This document shows positions 10,090-20,415 of a stretch of DNA of 64,000 nt, piece after piece. A program made the position numbers and the translations under genes. The notes beneath the pieces were generated by a model. The model worked only from the letters and a program-made list of their open reading frames with translations. It did no database searches and was not told where the DNA came from. Position 1 is the stretch's first letter. The number at the start of each line of letters is the position of its first letter. Origin of the DNA: an uncultured bacterium (lineage in GTDB: Bacteria; Planctomycetota; UBA1135; GCA-002686595); assembly GCA_937905825.1 (NCBI GenBank), contig CALCXM010000011.1, positions 1-64,000 on the forward strand, given 5' to 3'.

Positions 10090-11271
10090 CTAGGCCGAGC
10101 TCGACAACTCCCCATGGAAGCGCGCGTACACGCCGTAGCGCGCCTCCGTAATCTCACCGCACTCCACCGCGGCTTTCACACCACAGTCGGGCTCAACGAT
10201 GTGCGAGCAGTTTCGAAAGCGGCACCCAGCGATCGCCGAGTGAAAGTCAGGAAAGTAGTCGGCCAAGTCGGCGGGATCGATCTTCCACAGTCCTAGGGTT
10301 CGGATTCCCGGGGTGTCGATCAACCGAGTGTCATCCGGCAGAAAGTTGAGCTCCGATGCCGTGGTGGTGTGGCGACCTTTGCCGTCGAACTCGCGCCCAC
10401 TTCCCGTCGAGCGCATGCCCTGCGGGTCGATGCCGTTCAGGATCGTCGACTTGCCAACTCCACTGTGCCCCACCAAGACACATGTTTCCCCGGCCAATCG
10501 GGCCCGTAACTCAGGGAGACCGAAGCCCTGGGCGGCGGAGATGCGAAAGACCTCCACGCCCAATTGCTCAAAGGCCAACAGCTCCTCCTCCAAGGCCTGA
10601 GCCGCGCTTTCCGACTCGAGCAAGTCCATCTTGTTGATGGCCAAGACGGGCGTGATGCCGCCGCGCTGAATCGAGAGCAGGAAGCGATCTACCAATCCCG
10701 GCCGGAACGCGGGCTGGGCAACGGAAGCGACAATGACGGTCACGTCCACGTTCGCCGCCAACACGAGTTCCTTGCGGGGGTTTCCGGGGTCGGGCCGCGA
10801 GAGCGTCGTTCGGCGAGCGGCCACACCGACCAAACGCCCAGAGCCATCGGGGCGATTCTCCACCAGCACCAGATCGCCAACCGCGACCTGAGGACTGTTT
10901 TCATCGAGTCGTACCGTGCGCGGCTCGCCACCGTCGCTCACAAGAATGCGATCCCGGGCAACGGAGACGATGACATCAAGGTCCTCGCGACCCTCGTCCT
11001 CGAGCACGTCGAGCATGCGCGCCTGCGCTTCCTGCTTGGCCCTTGCCAAGTCCAATTGCTGGGCGGGTCGCATCGGTTCGAAAGCCGTGCAATCCTCCTC
11101 TTCATCCTTGTCGTTCCATCTTTGCTGGCGGGGTTTGGACTTGCGGCCAGGTGCCCTGCGCTTTGCGTTTTCTTCGAGTAACTTGCGTTCCTCCCGGGTT
11201 CGCATCTTCTTGATTTGTCGTTCGTGAGAGCTCTTGATCGAGCGCTTGTAGTTTTCGTCGGATGACGTCAT
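10090..11271 (-). CDS. rsgA: Ribosome small subunit-dependent GTPase A with basic N-terminal extension
   Basis: Circularly permuted GTPase motifs INKMDL, GHSGVGKSTILNGI, DTPGIRTLGLW; C-terminal zinc-binding CRFRNCSHIVEPDCGVKAAV. Confidence 0.95.
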   Translation of the reverse strand: MTSSDENYKRSIKSSHERQIKKMRTREERKLLEENAKRRAPGRKSKPRQQRWNDKDEEEDCTAFEPMRPAQQLDLARAKQEAQARMLDVLEDEGREDLDVIVSVARDRILVSDGGEPRTVRLDENSPQVAVGDLVLVENRPDGSGRLVGVAARRTTLSRPDPGNPRKELVLAANVDVTVIVASVAQPAFRPGLVDRFLLSIQRGGITPVLAINKMDLLESESAAQALEEELLAFEQLGVEVFRISAAQGFGLPELRARLAGETCVLVGHSGVGKSTILNGIDPQGMRSTGSGREFDGKGRHTTTASELNFLPDDTRLIDTPGIRTLGLWKIDPADLADYFPDFHSAIAGCRFRNCSHIVEPDCGVKAAVECGEITEARYGVYARFHGELSSSA

Positions 11272-11588
11272 TTCTCGTTCTGTTGGCGAATTGGGCGCTC
11301 TACCTGGAAAACAGGAGCGCCGGAATGGGTGGGCTGGCTGTGGCCACGAAACTCCCGAAGGGGAGCGACGGACCAATCGCGGGGCGCACGCAAAGTCGCG
11401 GAACGATCAACGGGTCGGCTTAGGTGGGCGGAGGGCTCCATGCATGGGCCTTCCTCCTGGCGGAAGCGACGGTTGAGTCTGGGCAGACTTCTGGCGCGCG
11501 GGCGTTTTCGCGTTCAGCGTCTCGCATCGCGCGCCGGCTAGATTCGGAGGACTTGCACTCACAAGGAGCGCGGGTCCAGCGCGTCAGC

Positions 11589-11642
11589 TCAGGCGGCGAT
11601 GGAGGCGCAAATGACAGCCAGCTTCTTGGTGAAGTTCGTCAT
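11589..11642 (-). CDS. Candidate 17-aa small ORF MTNFTKKLAVICASIAA
   Basis: ATG at 11642 preceded by a GGAGG Shine-Dalgarno-like sequence about 6 nt upstream; TGA at 11589-11591. Confidence 0.3.
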   Translation of the reverse strand: MTNFTKKLAVICASIAA

Positions 11643-12034
11643 AGCATCCTCCTTCGGGGGGTGGGGTCGTCGATCCATGCCCGCGCCGAATGGGCGGGTC
11701 TGCTCGCGAATCTACTCCGGATTCCAAAGTCTCGCAAGCCCTCTATCCCCCTGGATCACAGACCGACCATCCGAACAGGCACGAGGCGCATCAGGAAGAC
11801 CTAGAACTCGATTGTGCCGGGGACGAAACCGCTGATCAGCAGCAGGAGTAGCGCGAGCATCCACCAGTGCGAGGCAATGGTGCGAGTTCTAGCCAGTGAG
11901 TCCTAGCCAAAGGGTGGTTCTGTGTGCATCGCCTTCCGCTGCTCGAGCAGACCTGTGAAAATCTGTGAATTCCAAGCCCCAATCCCGATCCCTTGGCTGT
12001 CCTTGGGCGCGCCCTGGCCTTAGGATTCGGCGCC

Positions 12035-13180
12035 ATGAACTCCCGCCCGATCCCCCCCCGTCCTGTCGCACTGCTCGGCGCGACTGGCACCGTCGGTCAA
12101 CGTTTTTGCGCCATGCTCGCGGACCATCCGTGGTTTCGCCTGGAGCGCTTGTTCGCCTCCTCGCGCAGCGCTGGTAAGTCCTACGGAGAAGCCGTTCGCT
12201 GGCTCGACAGCACCCCTTGCCCCGAACACTTGCGGGCCATCGCCGTTGAAGAGGCCACCCCAAGCGCCATGGGGAAGCTAGCAGAGCAAGGCATCTCTGT
12301 GGTCTTCTCGGCCCTCGATGCAGCGGCGGCGAAGGAGCTAGAACTCGCCTGCGCTGCGGGCGGTGCAAACGTCTTCTCCAACGCCTCCAGCCACCGCATG
12401 AACCCGCACGTTCCCCTGGTTGTCCCCGAAGTCAACGGCGATCACCTGGCGCTCATGCAATCACAGAATTGGCGACACGCGGACGCGACCGGACAGCCTT
12501 CGAGCGGTTCCATTGTGACCAATCCCAACTGCTCGACGATCGGTTTGACATTGGCCTTGGCACCACTTCGCCAGGCCTTTGGGTTGCGGCGCGTCCAACT
12601 CGTCAGCTTGCAAGCCCTCTCGGGAGCCGGCCTGGTTGACGGGGAACCACTGCGCCTAGAGAACAACATCGTTCCGTTCATCTCTGGCGAAGAGGAGAAG
12701 CTCGCGAGTGAGTCTCGCAAGATCCTCGGCACCCTCGTCGAAGACGAGAGCCCACACATCGAGCAAGCCGACCTCGTTGTTTCCGCCACATGCACGAGGG
12801 TTCCCGTGGTGGATGGTCACACTCTGTGCGTGTCTGTTGAACTCGAACAACCCGCGACAGCGCAAGAGCTCAAGAACTGTTGGGTGAACTTCAAGGCGAG
12901 TCCCCAAGAGTTGAACTTGCCCTCGGCGCCCCAGCCTTTGGTGCATGTGCTCGAAGACACCGATGCTCCCCAGCCCGCTTTGCAAAGGGACCTGGGCAAG
13001 GGCATGGCAATCAGCGTGGGACGCCTTCGTCCGGAGGCCCTGTACGGCGAGAGCGATCTCGCGAACAGCTCGGCTCGGCGCTCATGGAAGTTCGTCACCC
13101 TGAGCCACAACCTGATCCGCGGCGCGGCCGGTGGCTCCCTGTTGAATGCGGAACTGGCTTTGGCGACGGATCGGATCTAG
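12035..13180 (+). CDS. asd: Aspartate-semialdehyde dehydrogenase
   Basis: VALLGATGTVGQRFCAMLADHPWFRLERLFASSRSAGKSYGEAV; active-site region VTNPNCSTIGLTLALAPL. Confidence 0.93.
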   Translation: MNSRPIPPRPVALLGATGTVGQRFCAMLADHPWFRLERLFASSRSAGKSYGEAVRWLDSTPCPEHLRAIAVEEATPSAMGKLAEQGISVVFSALDAAAAKELELACAAGGANVFSNASSHRMNPHVPLVVPEVNGDHLALMQSQNWRHADATGQPSSGSIVTNPNCSTIGLTLALAPLRQAFGLRRVQLVSLQALSGAGLVDGEPLRLENNIVPFISGEEEKLASESRKILGTLVEDESPHIEQADLVVSATCTRVPVVDGHTLCVSVELEQPATAQELKNCWVNFKASPQELNLPSAPQPLVHVLEDTDAPQPALQRDLGKGMAISVGRLRPEALYGESDLANSSARRSWKFVTLSHNLIRGAAGGSLLNAELALATDRI

Positions 13181-13584
13181 GCCGGCCGACAAGGGGCGAT
13201 TGCTCGCTCAGCTCCCAGTTTAGGGCGATGCCCCAGGGGGGCTGTGCTCCCTAGGCTCAACCCCATCCAGCCTGCGCCGCGCGAGAATTCCTGCGACGAA
13301 GTTCATCCAATTGCCACTGGGAGTTCTGCTCAGTTCTCGGGCGCATTCGATTTGCGACTTCTACCCCCCAAGGACCTTCAAAGGCCCTTTCTTTTTTGGG
13401 CTTGTGCAAATCGTGGGGTATCGCTCATTATTGCTGACTGGTCGTGCAATGGCGCGACGCTTCCAAACGACCGACTCGAACCACGATGGTGAGAATCGGC
13501 CTCCTGTTACCCGCTTGCTTGAGCCGTCTGCCGTTCTTCGTGCTTGATGTCCCCAACCGAGCAAAACTGATTGAGACACTACTA

Positions 13585-13944
13585 ATGGGCACACGACTCT
13601 ACGTCGGAAACCTCTCCTGGGATACCAACGAGGAAACTCTCCGCGCGACTTTCGCCGCAGACGGTCGCACCGTCACTGACACGCACATCGTTTCCGATCG
13701 CGACACCGGACGCCCCCGGGGCTTCGCGTTCGTCGAAATGTCGAGCGACCAAGAAGCACAAGATGCCATCTCTGCTCTCGACGGAGCTGAGCTTGATGGA
13801 CGCAACATCCGTGTGAACGAAGCTCAAGAGCGTCAGCCCCGCAGTGGCGGCGGCGGCGGCGGTCGTGGCGGCGGCGGCGGTGGCGGCGGCTACGGCGGCG
13901 GCTACGGCGGCGGCGGTGGCGGCGGAGGTGGTGGTCGCTGGTAA
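13585..13944 (+). CDS. Glycine-rich RRM RNA-binding protein
   Basis: MGTRLYVGNLSWDTNEETLR (RNP2) and RGFAFVEM (RNP1), then a poly-Gly/Tyr tail. Confidence 0.93.
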   Translation: MGTRLYVGNLSWDTNEETLRATFAADGRTVTDTHIVSDRDTGRPRGFAFVEMSSDQEAQDAISALDGAELDGRNIRVNEAQERQPRSGGGGGGRGGGGGGGGYGGGYGGGGGGGGGGRW

Positions 13945-13970
13945 GCGATCCTCTCCACCCAACGAATGAC

Positions 13971-14022
13971 GGGCGGCGAGCCTTTTCCTGAATCAAGGAA
14001 GAGACTCGCCGCCCTCTTTTTG
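13971..14022 (+). terminator. Rho-independent terminator downstream of the RRM gene
   Basis: GGGCGGCGAG ... CTCGCCGCCC followed by TCTTTTTG. Confidence 0.85.
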
Positions 14023-14194
14023 TTCAAGCTCTTGCTCGCCCCGACCTTCTCGCGCTTGCTCGGTTGCACCAGCGAGTGAGACGCGTGACTCAGAGAGATT
14101 GCTCCGACTGGAAGTCCAACAACATGCAGTCTCCCACCTCCCGCTAGCCGAGTCTTGCGAGCGCGGGCAACAGAGCACACGGCGCAAACGAAAA

Positions 14195-14230
14195 GCGGGC
14201 CAGCCTCCAATCGATTGGAGGCTGGCCCGC
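14195..14230 (-). terminator. Perfect 36-bp palindrome; terminator of the minus-strand lipoprotein gene
   Basis: GCGGGCCAGCCTCCAATCGATTGGAGGCTGGCCCGC, followed on the minus strand by TTTT. Confidence 0.8.
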
Positions 14231-14254
14231 TTGAAGGAAAGCGACGGCAGTCGC

Positions 14255-14851
14255 TTACGGCTTGGGCGTGCGCGCCGGCATGATCTCCATCAAGCGGCTT
14301 GCGATGAGTTGAGCCGTCTCTTCAAAGGCGCCCTTCTCGGTGGCCCGATGAGCCATGTCCTGCTGCAGGTAGAAGGTCTTCTCGAAGCGACCGCCCCACA
14401 GCTGGCTTTCGTCCTTGGAGGAGATCATCCACGCTTCCATCACGACGGCGACTTCTTTGTTCGAGCTCCAGCGAGACATGTCCCACTTCTTCACAATGAT
14501 CTTGAGAATCGCGTCCTCGTAGAGAGAGCCGGACTTGTACGAGGCGTTGACCACGCGGCGATCCGTGTAGGGCAAGGCCAGCGCACTGTAGCGACGTAGC
14601 AGCAGATTGCGCTGGAATGCCTTGCGCAGCTCCATGGTCGGGACCACGCCGGCGTTGCCTTCCACGGTGATGGGCGCCACGACCACGTCGGCGGGCTGCA
14701 CGATCTCCAGGGTCCCGTGAAAGATCTCCGTCACGTTCTGGCCGGGAGGATCCGGAAGCGACTGACAAGCCGAGCCCAAAAGGGCGGCGAGCAGCATGAA
14801 AGGGATCAGAAGGGCCCTGAAGCGTCGGTTTGAGTGGTTCGCGAAAGTCAT
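14255..14851 (-). CDS. Lipoprotein, GNA1162/DUF799-like
   Basis: Start at MTFANHSNRRFRALLIPFMLLAALLGSACQS (lipobox LGSAC); about 198 aa. Confidence 0.6.
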   Translation of the reverse strand: MTFANHSNRRFRALLIPFMLLAALLGSACQSLPDPPGQNVTEIFHGTLEIVQPADVVVAPITVEGNAGVVPTMELRKAFQRNLLLRRYSALALPYTDRRVVNASYKSGSLYEDAILKIIVKKWDMSRWSSNKEVAVVMEAWMISSKDESQLWGGRFEKTFYLQQDMAHRATEKGAFEETAQLIASRLMEIMPARTPKP

Positions 14852-14999
14852 GGCTTTTGGTAATGCCTGGCCGGGGTAAGAACGCGCTCCTGGGGCCAAG
14901 GGGGCACCCAGGGGAAAGTGAAGCCCCGTGGCGGTTTTTGCCTCAAACCGAGCGGGGCTCCGGGCCGGAGCAGACAGCCGCCACTATATAGGTTGGCGG

Positions 15000-17900
15000 C
15001 TACTGGGTGAAGGACAGAGCGCCCGAGGAGGCAAACTGTATGTGCCGGCGGGCGATGTCGGAGAACAGGAAATTCTCCGGATCGAATCCGTCCCAGCCCC
15101 AGGCGTCCGTGTAGCTGGTGATCAGACCGTCCGTCAGGCCTACGCCACCGGCGGCCAGATCGATCGGGGGCACGTGAGTGGTGATGTCGACGCCATCTTG
15201 GGCATCCAGGGTCCAGATGTGCCACTGGCGCCCGGTGCTATCCACGAGCAACGTGCGGTAGAGCCCGGCGACCGCCGAGGGGTTGCCCCCATCGATCAAC
15301 ACGTTCTTGCAGGTCAGGTCGTAGGAAGGCCCATTGACCACCGTGGTGATCAGGCCGGGCACTTGGGGCGGGGTCAGGGTTCCTGTCTGGGCGCTCATGG
15401 GCTGACGGGCCCCGCTGCGGTTGCCTGAAGCGTCGACGATTTCGACTCGCAACAAACGCTCGTCTTCGATCATGCGATCCGTTGCGAAGTCTCCCCCGGC
15501 CTTGCCCTTGGCCGAGTACGACGAGCGAATGTCCCACCGGGCCCTGCCTACGTTTTCGTAGGCGAGGCCGAGGCCCATGGTCATCATGCCGCGCAAGCCA
15601 TAGGTCAAAGCTTCCACGGTCACGGTGGGGCCCGTGCCCACGAGGTTAGGGAAGTCCGTGGCGTAATTGATCGGTTCCTCGAAGACCTGGGCGGCCGTGC
15701 CCTGGGGAACGTCTTCGGGGTCGACCCCGGCGCCGGAGAGGAAGTCGTCGACGGTGATGAGAATCCCGTCGACCAGCGGGTGTTCGGTGATTGGCTTACG
15801 CGGGTAGTTCAACTCGAAGGCCAGCAGGTAGGTCTGGGGGGAGAACTCCGCGACCAGGTCGAGGTTGGCTGGATCCTTCGTCGAGAGCGCCGTCACCAAG
15901 CCGATCTCAGTGCCTCGCACCACATTGGCGTCACCAAAGGTGCAGCCGGTCTCATCGAGCAGGGAGTTGTAGCTGCTGGTGTCCGCTTCCTCGATGGTGG
16001 GCCCGGGCAGGATCGAGCGACTGTCCGCGAGGAAGTTGTGAATGAAGCTGGAGGAGAGAGCCGCCCCTGCCGACGAAAGCCCGGCAGTGACCAGAAGTTG
16101 GTTTGCGGGCACGATGATGGGAGTCAGGGGAATCTCTAACCGTGTGTTCGGAACCCCTTGGAAGGTGAACAAATCGTAGCCGTTCGCTTGCACGGTAAAG
16201 ACCGGCTCGCCGCTGCCGACCGTGGGCATCAATGCGTAACCGAATGTGTTCGTGACACCCGTCTGTGCTCCGAAGGTCGCGTCGTAGGCACCGCCCGGAT
16301 CGTATCCCTGACTGATGACGAGGGCACCAGACACCGGTTGCAACGTGGCTGCGTTGTAGACGACGACGTTCACGTCTGCCCCAGCGGGCGGGCCCGTTCC
16401 AGGGCCGCTGCCACCCCGTTGGGTGTAGTCGAAGGACACCACTTCCGAGGCGTTCAAGGCCCGGTCATAGACGGTGACTCGGAAGACCGAAGGCATGTGA
16501 TCGCCCACCTGTCCCGGGAAAACGGGGCGCGCGATGAAGGTCCCGTTGGACGAAGAAGTGGCCACAGGAGGTGCTGGATCGCCCATAGCGTCCTTGTTGT
16601 CATACGTTATGGAGCCGATCTCCAATTCGACCCAGACCGCGTTTGGCTTTTCGGAAGCGACCCCCGCAACAGAGAACTCGAGCAGGTCCGTGAACAATTC
16701 GACCTCCTCGTCGTCCTCGCCGAACAAGGAAATGAACTCCGGCGCCTGCAGGTCCAAGCGCGCGTCCTGGACTCCGGCGGTAGTCAAGTCCACGTCCACG
16801 ACCCGCATGGCTGTGCGTTGCTCGCCCCTGCGCAGAGCGAATCCGATGCCGATGTCCCCGTCCAAGAATTGAGCGGTCAAGGGAGCCGTTGTCTTCACCA
16901 GCTGAACTTCTGGTTCGCGAACGAAGGTCGAGTTCGTACCCAGGGTCAAGGTCACTTCACGCTGCCGGGAGATGAAGGGAATCCCCGACTCGGTGCCATC
17001 GGGGTTTTGTCCCACGAGGAAGATCTCAAGGACATCGCCCTCGGCGGTTCCAACTTCGAGGTCCACCGTGATCTCCAACTCGTTCATCATCGTCAAGTTG
17101 AGGATTCCAAAGGCATCGTTGGGTGTGCTCGTGATCGATGCGAGCCTCGGCGCGGAGAGGTCCGCCGTCGTGAAGCTGATGTCCGTGGTCGCCATCTCGA
17201 AGGATTCGATTCCCGGCCCGCTGGGGGTGATGATCTTGCTTCCCTCTTTCGATAGCTGCAGATCCACCACCGCGATCTCGCCAAGGGTCACGCGCTGGTC
17301 CGTGACCGGATCGAGGCTCTCCCACATCCAGACCCGGGAGTCGGGGACCGCCTGGCCTCCGCTTCCGATGCCCGTGTTGATCACAAGCGCAGACGGCAGG
17401 TCATCGACCGTGGGATCGGCTCCGTTGATCATCAATTCCCAGGAGTCACCGGAGATCGAGGGGATGAACACAATCCGATTGAAGACGGTGACCACTTGGG
17501 TGATCGTGCTGACGTTCGTGGCCCCATTGAAGGGCCAGGTCATCAAGACCTTTGGAACGTCGTCAGGTTCAGCGTCGACGCTGAAGCTCCCCACAACCGC
17601 ACCGTTCGCCAGGACCGCCTCGGCACCCGAGAGGTCGCGGATCGCGCCCTCTTCCGAGTAGGTCAACTCATAGGTTTGACCGGGAACGAGGGGCGGTGGA
17701 ATCAGGATCAGCACGCGCCCGTCGCCAATCAGAGACTCCTGAGGTTGCGCCGTGCTGCCAAGTCCAGCGCTCACCAGGACAAAGGCCCCATCGACGGACT
17801 CCGGCGAAACCGACTCACTGAAAACGACGACGATCGGAGACTCCGGGTGAGCCGCCCCCGACGGGAACACATTCGTCACCCGCGGCCCCCCGGGCAACAC

Positions 17901-18089
17901 CGTCTCCCCGGTAGCCGGGAAGGTCGAAGCCAGAGCGTTGACCCCGCCTCCAGGCAAGACTTGACAGCTCCCCTCCCCAAAAACGCAAGCAGGGTTGTCG
18001 CAGGAGGGAGTCGCGACCATGGCCAGGGCCCCCATGAGCAGGGGCCAGGCGAAACTTGGACGGGGAAAGCGAGTGGTGATTCGATTCAT
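15000..18089 (-). CDS. Large secreted lipoprotein with Big_5-like Ig domains
   Basis: Start MNRITTRFPRPSFAWPLLMGALAMVATPSC; PRVTNVFPSGAAHPESPIVVVFSESVSPESV and VLMTWPFNGATNVSTITQVVTVFNR resemble bacterial Ig-like repeats. Confidence 0.65.
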   Translation of the reverse strand: MNRITTRFPRPSFAWPLLMGALAMVATPSCDNPACVFGEGSCQVLPGGGVNALASTFPATGETVLPGGPRVTNVFPSGAAHPESPIVVVFSESVSPESVDGAFVLVSAGLGSTAQPQESLIGDGRVLILIPPPLVPGQTYELTYSEEGAIRDLSGAEAVLANGAVVGSFSVDAEPDDVPKVLMTWPFNGATNVSTITQVVTVFNRIVFIPSISGDSWELMINGADPTVDDLPSALVINTGIGSGGQAVPDSRVWMWESLDPVTDQRVTLGEIAVVDLQLSKEGSKIITPSGPGIESFEMATTDISFTTADLSAPRLASITSTPNDAFGILNLTMMNELEITVDLEVGTAEGDVLEIFLVGQNPDGTESGIPFISRQREVTLTLGTNSTFVREPEVQLVKTTAPLTAQFLDGDIGIGFALRRGEQRTAMRVVDVDLTTAGVQDARLDLQAPEFISLFGEDDEEVELFTDLLEFSVAGVASEKPNAVWVELEIGSITYDNKDAMGDPAPPVATSSSNGTFIARPVFPGQVGDHMPSVFRVTVYDRALNASEVVSFDYTQRGGSGPGTGPPAGADVNVVVYNAATLQPVSGALVISQGYDPGGAYDATFGAQTGVTNTFGYALMPTVGSGEPVFTVQANGYDLFTFQGVPNTRLEIPLTPIIVPANQLLVTAGLSSAGAALSSSFIHNFLADSRSILPGPTIEEADTSSYNSLLDETGCTFGDANVVRGTEIGLVTALSTKDPANLDLVAEFSPQTYLLAFELNYPRKPITEHPLVDGILITVDDFLSGAGVDPEDVPQGTAAQVFEEPINYATDFPNLVGTGPTVTVEALTYGLRGMMTMGLGLAYENVGRARWDIRSSYSAKGKAGGDFATDRMIEDERLLRVEIVDASGNRSGARQPMSAQTGTLTPPQVPGLITTVVNGPSYDLTCKNVLIDGGNPSAVAGLYRTLLVDSTGRQWHIWTLDAQDGVDITTHVPPIDLAAGGVGLTDGLITSYTDAWGWDGFDPENFLFSDIARRHIQFASSGALSFTQ

Positions 18090-18473
18090 GAAAGATGCGC
18101 AGGTCAGGAAGGATTCCCCCTTCCAGGAGCAAGTGGCACGCAGATTTGATTCTTGAGGGGGCGGGACAGACCCCCGGCCGGGCCAGCGGCCCCAGTCAGG
18201 ATCGCCGCGGCAGCGCAGACGACCCAGCCTCACCTATCTTCCACCAACCTTCCAAGCGTTGGAAGGTGCCCTTCAAAAACTCGGGCAGATCCGTCAGGAC
18301 TTGGCCTGCGGACTACGGTGAAGTGTGACCCACGACCGATAGCCCAGATAAGGCCCGGAACGGGGATTCGGGACCCTTGGGAGCGGATTCGGAAGGGTTC
18401 GGAAGGGTAGAATCCACGGCCAGGGCCCTTCGGGACCTCAGCTTCTGCAACAACGCTCACGCGCACCCAAACG

Positions 18474-20390
18474 ATGCCTTCGACGCCCATGCGATTTCGC
18501 TTTCTCGCTCCTCTGCTCCTTCTTCCCCTCGTGGCGGGCTGTTCGAGCACCCAGGGCCCCAGCGATGAGGACCAAGCGCCCGTCATCGCCCCGGAAGTCC
18601 TGGCCCTGGAAAACGCTCGGGCCCTGCTGCTAGAGGACAAGCCCGAGGACGCCCTGCTCGAACTCGACCGGGCCCTGGCCCTGAAAGGCGACGAGCAACA
18701 GTCCGAGGTGCAATTCCTGCGGGGCATCGCCACCCTGCGCATGGGAACCAGCATGGGCGCCCCGATCTTCTTCGAGGATTCCCGCCGAGCCTTCACGGAC
18801 GCCGCGCCCCTGTGGCCCTCCGCCTACTTCGGAGCCGCCCGGGCCGCTTGGATGCAATACTTCCAAAGCAACGACCCGGCGACCCTCGAGCAAGCCTTGA
18901 CCCTGGTGCGCAAGGGCATGCAGCTACGCACGCCCCTGCGCCGCGGCGAGAATTACTACGCCAACTCCCCCGAGCGCACCTGGGGCGAGATCGCCTTCTC
19001 CGCCTTCACCGCTTCGAAGGGCCAAGGCCTGCCGGAAGCGCGCACCAGCGCGCTCTTCAACGAAGCACTGGACGCCCTCGAGAGTGAGATCGGCAAGGAC
19101 CCCACCAACACCTGGGGCTGGAACCAAGTGGCCAACCTGTACCTCTGGGATGCGCGCCGCGCGGACGCGCGCACAACGATCGGCAACGCCCTCGAGATGA
19201 ACCCGATGGACGAGGCCCTGCACACCACCAACGTGCGCCTGGCCGAGGAAGACGGCGGTTGGACCGAGGTGGTGCAGGTCTACGAAGTGTTCGTCTCGAA
19301 GCACGAAGGCAACGCATTGGGCCACTGGTTCCTGGCGCAGGCTTTGTACGAGATGTCGATTGCGAATTTGCGTGCAGAGAAAGAAGACCGCTCCAGGGAG
19401 TTCGCCTCCGCCCTGCATCACTTCGAACGTTGTCGCATCCTGGATTCCACCTACGCAGACGCGACCCGTGGCTACGAAGTGGTCGGCCGCGATGGCTTGG
19501 CTTGGAGCCACTACCACGCGGGCCGTTTGGTGGAAGCCGAGAATGCCTTCTGGTCCATGGAGGAGTTCGTCGAAGGCGGGCTGAACCACTTCGACGAAGG
19601 TCGCCTGCCGACGGGACTCGATTCCCTTGCCTACGTGATCTTTGCCCACAACGTCGAGTGGGAGAGTGGCCGGGACAAGGCCACAGCCCAGGGCTACGAA
19701 GAGGGCTTTCCGCACCTGCGCCGCGCAGCCATCCAAGCGGAGCGCTGTTTTGAATACGCCCCCGATGACTGGAACCGTGCGAACAACGCCGGCTACTTCT
19801 GCCGCGACCTAGCCGTCGAACTCCAGCGCCAAGGCGTTGTGAGCCTCGGCATGAAGCCTGAAGCGGCCGCCAAGTTATTTGCCGCGAGCAACACCTTCAT
19901 GGAGAAGAGCTACCTGGCCTACGAAGCCGCCAGCAAGCTCGCCCCGACCGACGCTCGTACCATCAACGACACCGGTCTAATCCTCGCCTACTACCTACAG
20001 CGCGATCAGACGCGTGCCATGCAGTGCTTCAACGAAGCGCTGCGCCTAGGGCTGTTGCGACTGAAAGAAGCGACACTGCCGGATGACGAGAAAGAATCTG
20101 TGACCGAAGCGGTGGGCGATGCCTATCAGAACATCGGCGTCATGGCTCTGACCCTCGGGGGCAACGCCGCCCGGGCACTCCCCTACTTCGAGAAGAGCCT
20201 CTCCTACTCACTCGCCGGGCGAACGGAAGTGCGCAACTACTACTTACCGCTTTGCCAAAAGGTCATCGCCGGAGACATCGATCCGTTGCTCGTGGTCCAC
20301 GCCAATGTTTGGGGCCAGCTATCCAACGAGAGTGTCGCCAAGCGACTGGCTGCGGCAACCAAGCTACGGGCTGCCCTGGGTGGCGAGTGA
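18474..20390 (+). CDS. TPR-repeat lipoprotein
   Basis: MRFRFLAPLLLLPLVAGCSS lipobox; repeated TPR-like helices; start may be 18489. Confidence 0.7.
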   Translation: MPSTPMRFRFLAPLLLLPLVAGCSSTQGPSDEDQAPVIAPEVLALENARALLLEDKPEDALLELDRALALKGDEQQSEVQFLRGIATLRMGTSMGAPIFFEDSRRAFTDAAPLWPSAYFGAARAAWMQYFQSNDPATLEQALTLVRKGMQLRTPLRRGENYYANSPERTWGEIAFSAFTASKGQGLPEARTSALFNEALDALESEIGKDPTNTWGWNQVANLYLWDARRADARTTIGNALEMNPMDEALHTTNVRLAEEDGGWTEVVQVYEVFVSKHEGNALGHWFLAQALYEMSIANLRAEKEDRSREFASALHHFERCRILDSTYADATRGYEVVGRDGLAWSHYHAGRLVEAENAFWSMEEFVEGGLNHFDEGRLPTGLDSLAYVIFAHNVEWESGRDKATAQGYEEGFPHLRRAAIQAERCFEYAPDDWNRANNAGYFCRDLAVELQRQGVVSLGMKPEAAAKLFAASNTFMEKSYLAYEAASKLAPTDARTINDTGLILAYYLQRDQTRAMQCFNEALRLGLLRLKEATLPDDEKESVTEAVGDAYQNIGVMALTLGGNAARALPYFEKSLSYSLAGRTEVRNYYLPLCQKVIAGDIDPLLVVHANVWGQLSNESVAKRLAAATKLRAALGGE

Positions 20391-20415
20391 CCGACCAAGA
20401 CCTGAACGAACCTCG

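Noticed and set aside
13850-13944. GGC repeat tract
   Set aside because: Encodes the poly-Gly tail of an RRM protein, a common architecture; not an independent repeat element.
14195-14230. Perfect 36-bp palindrome as possible protein-binding or mobile-element site
   Set aside because: Followed on the minus strand by TTTT right after a minus-strand gene, so best explained as an intrinsic terminator.
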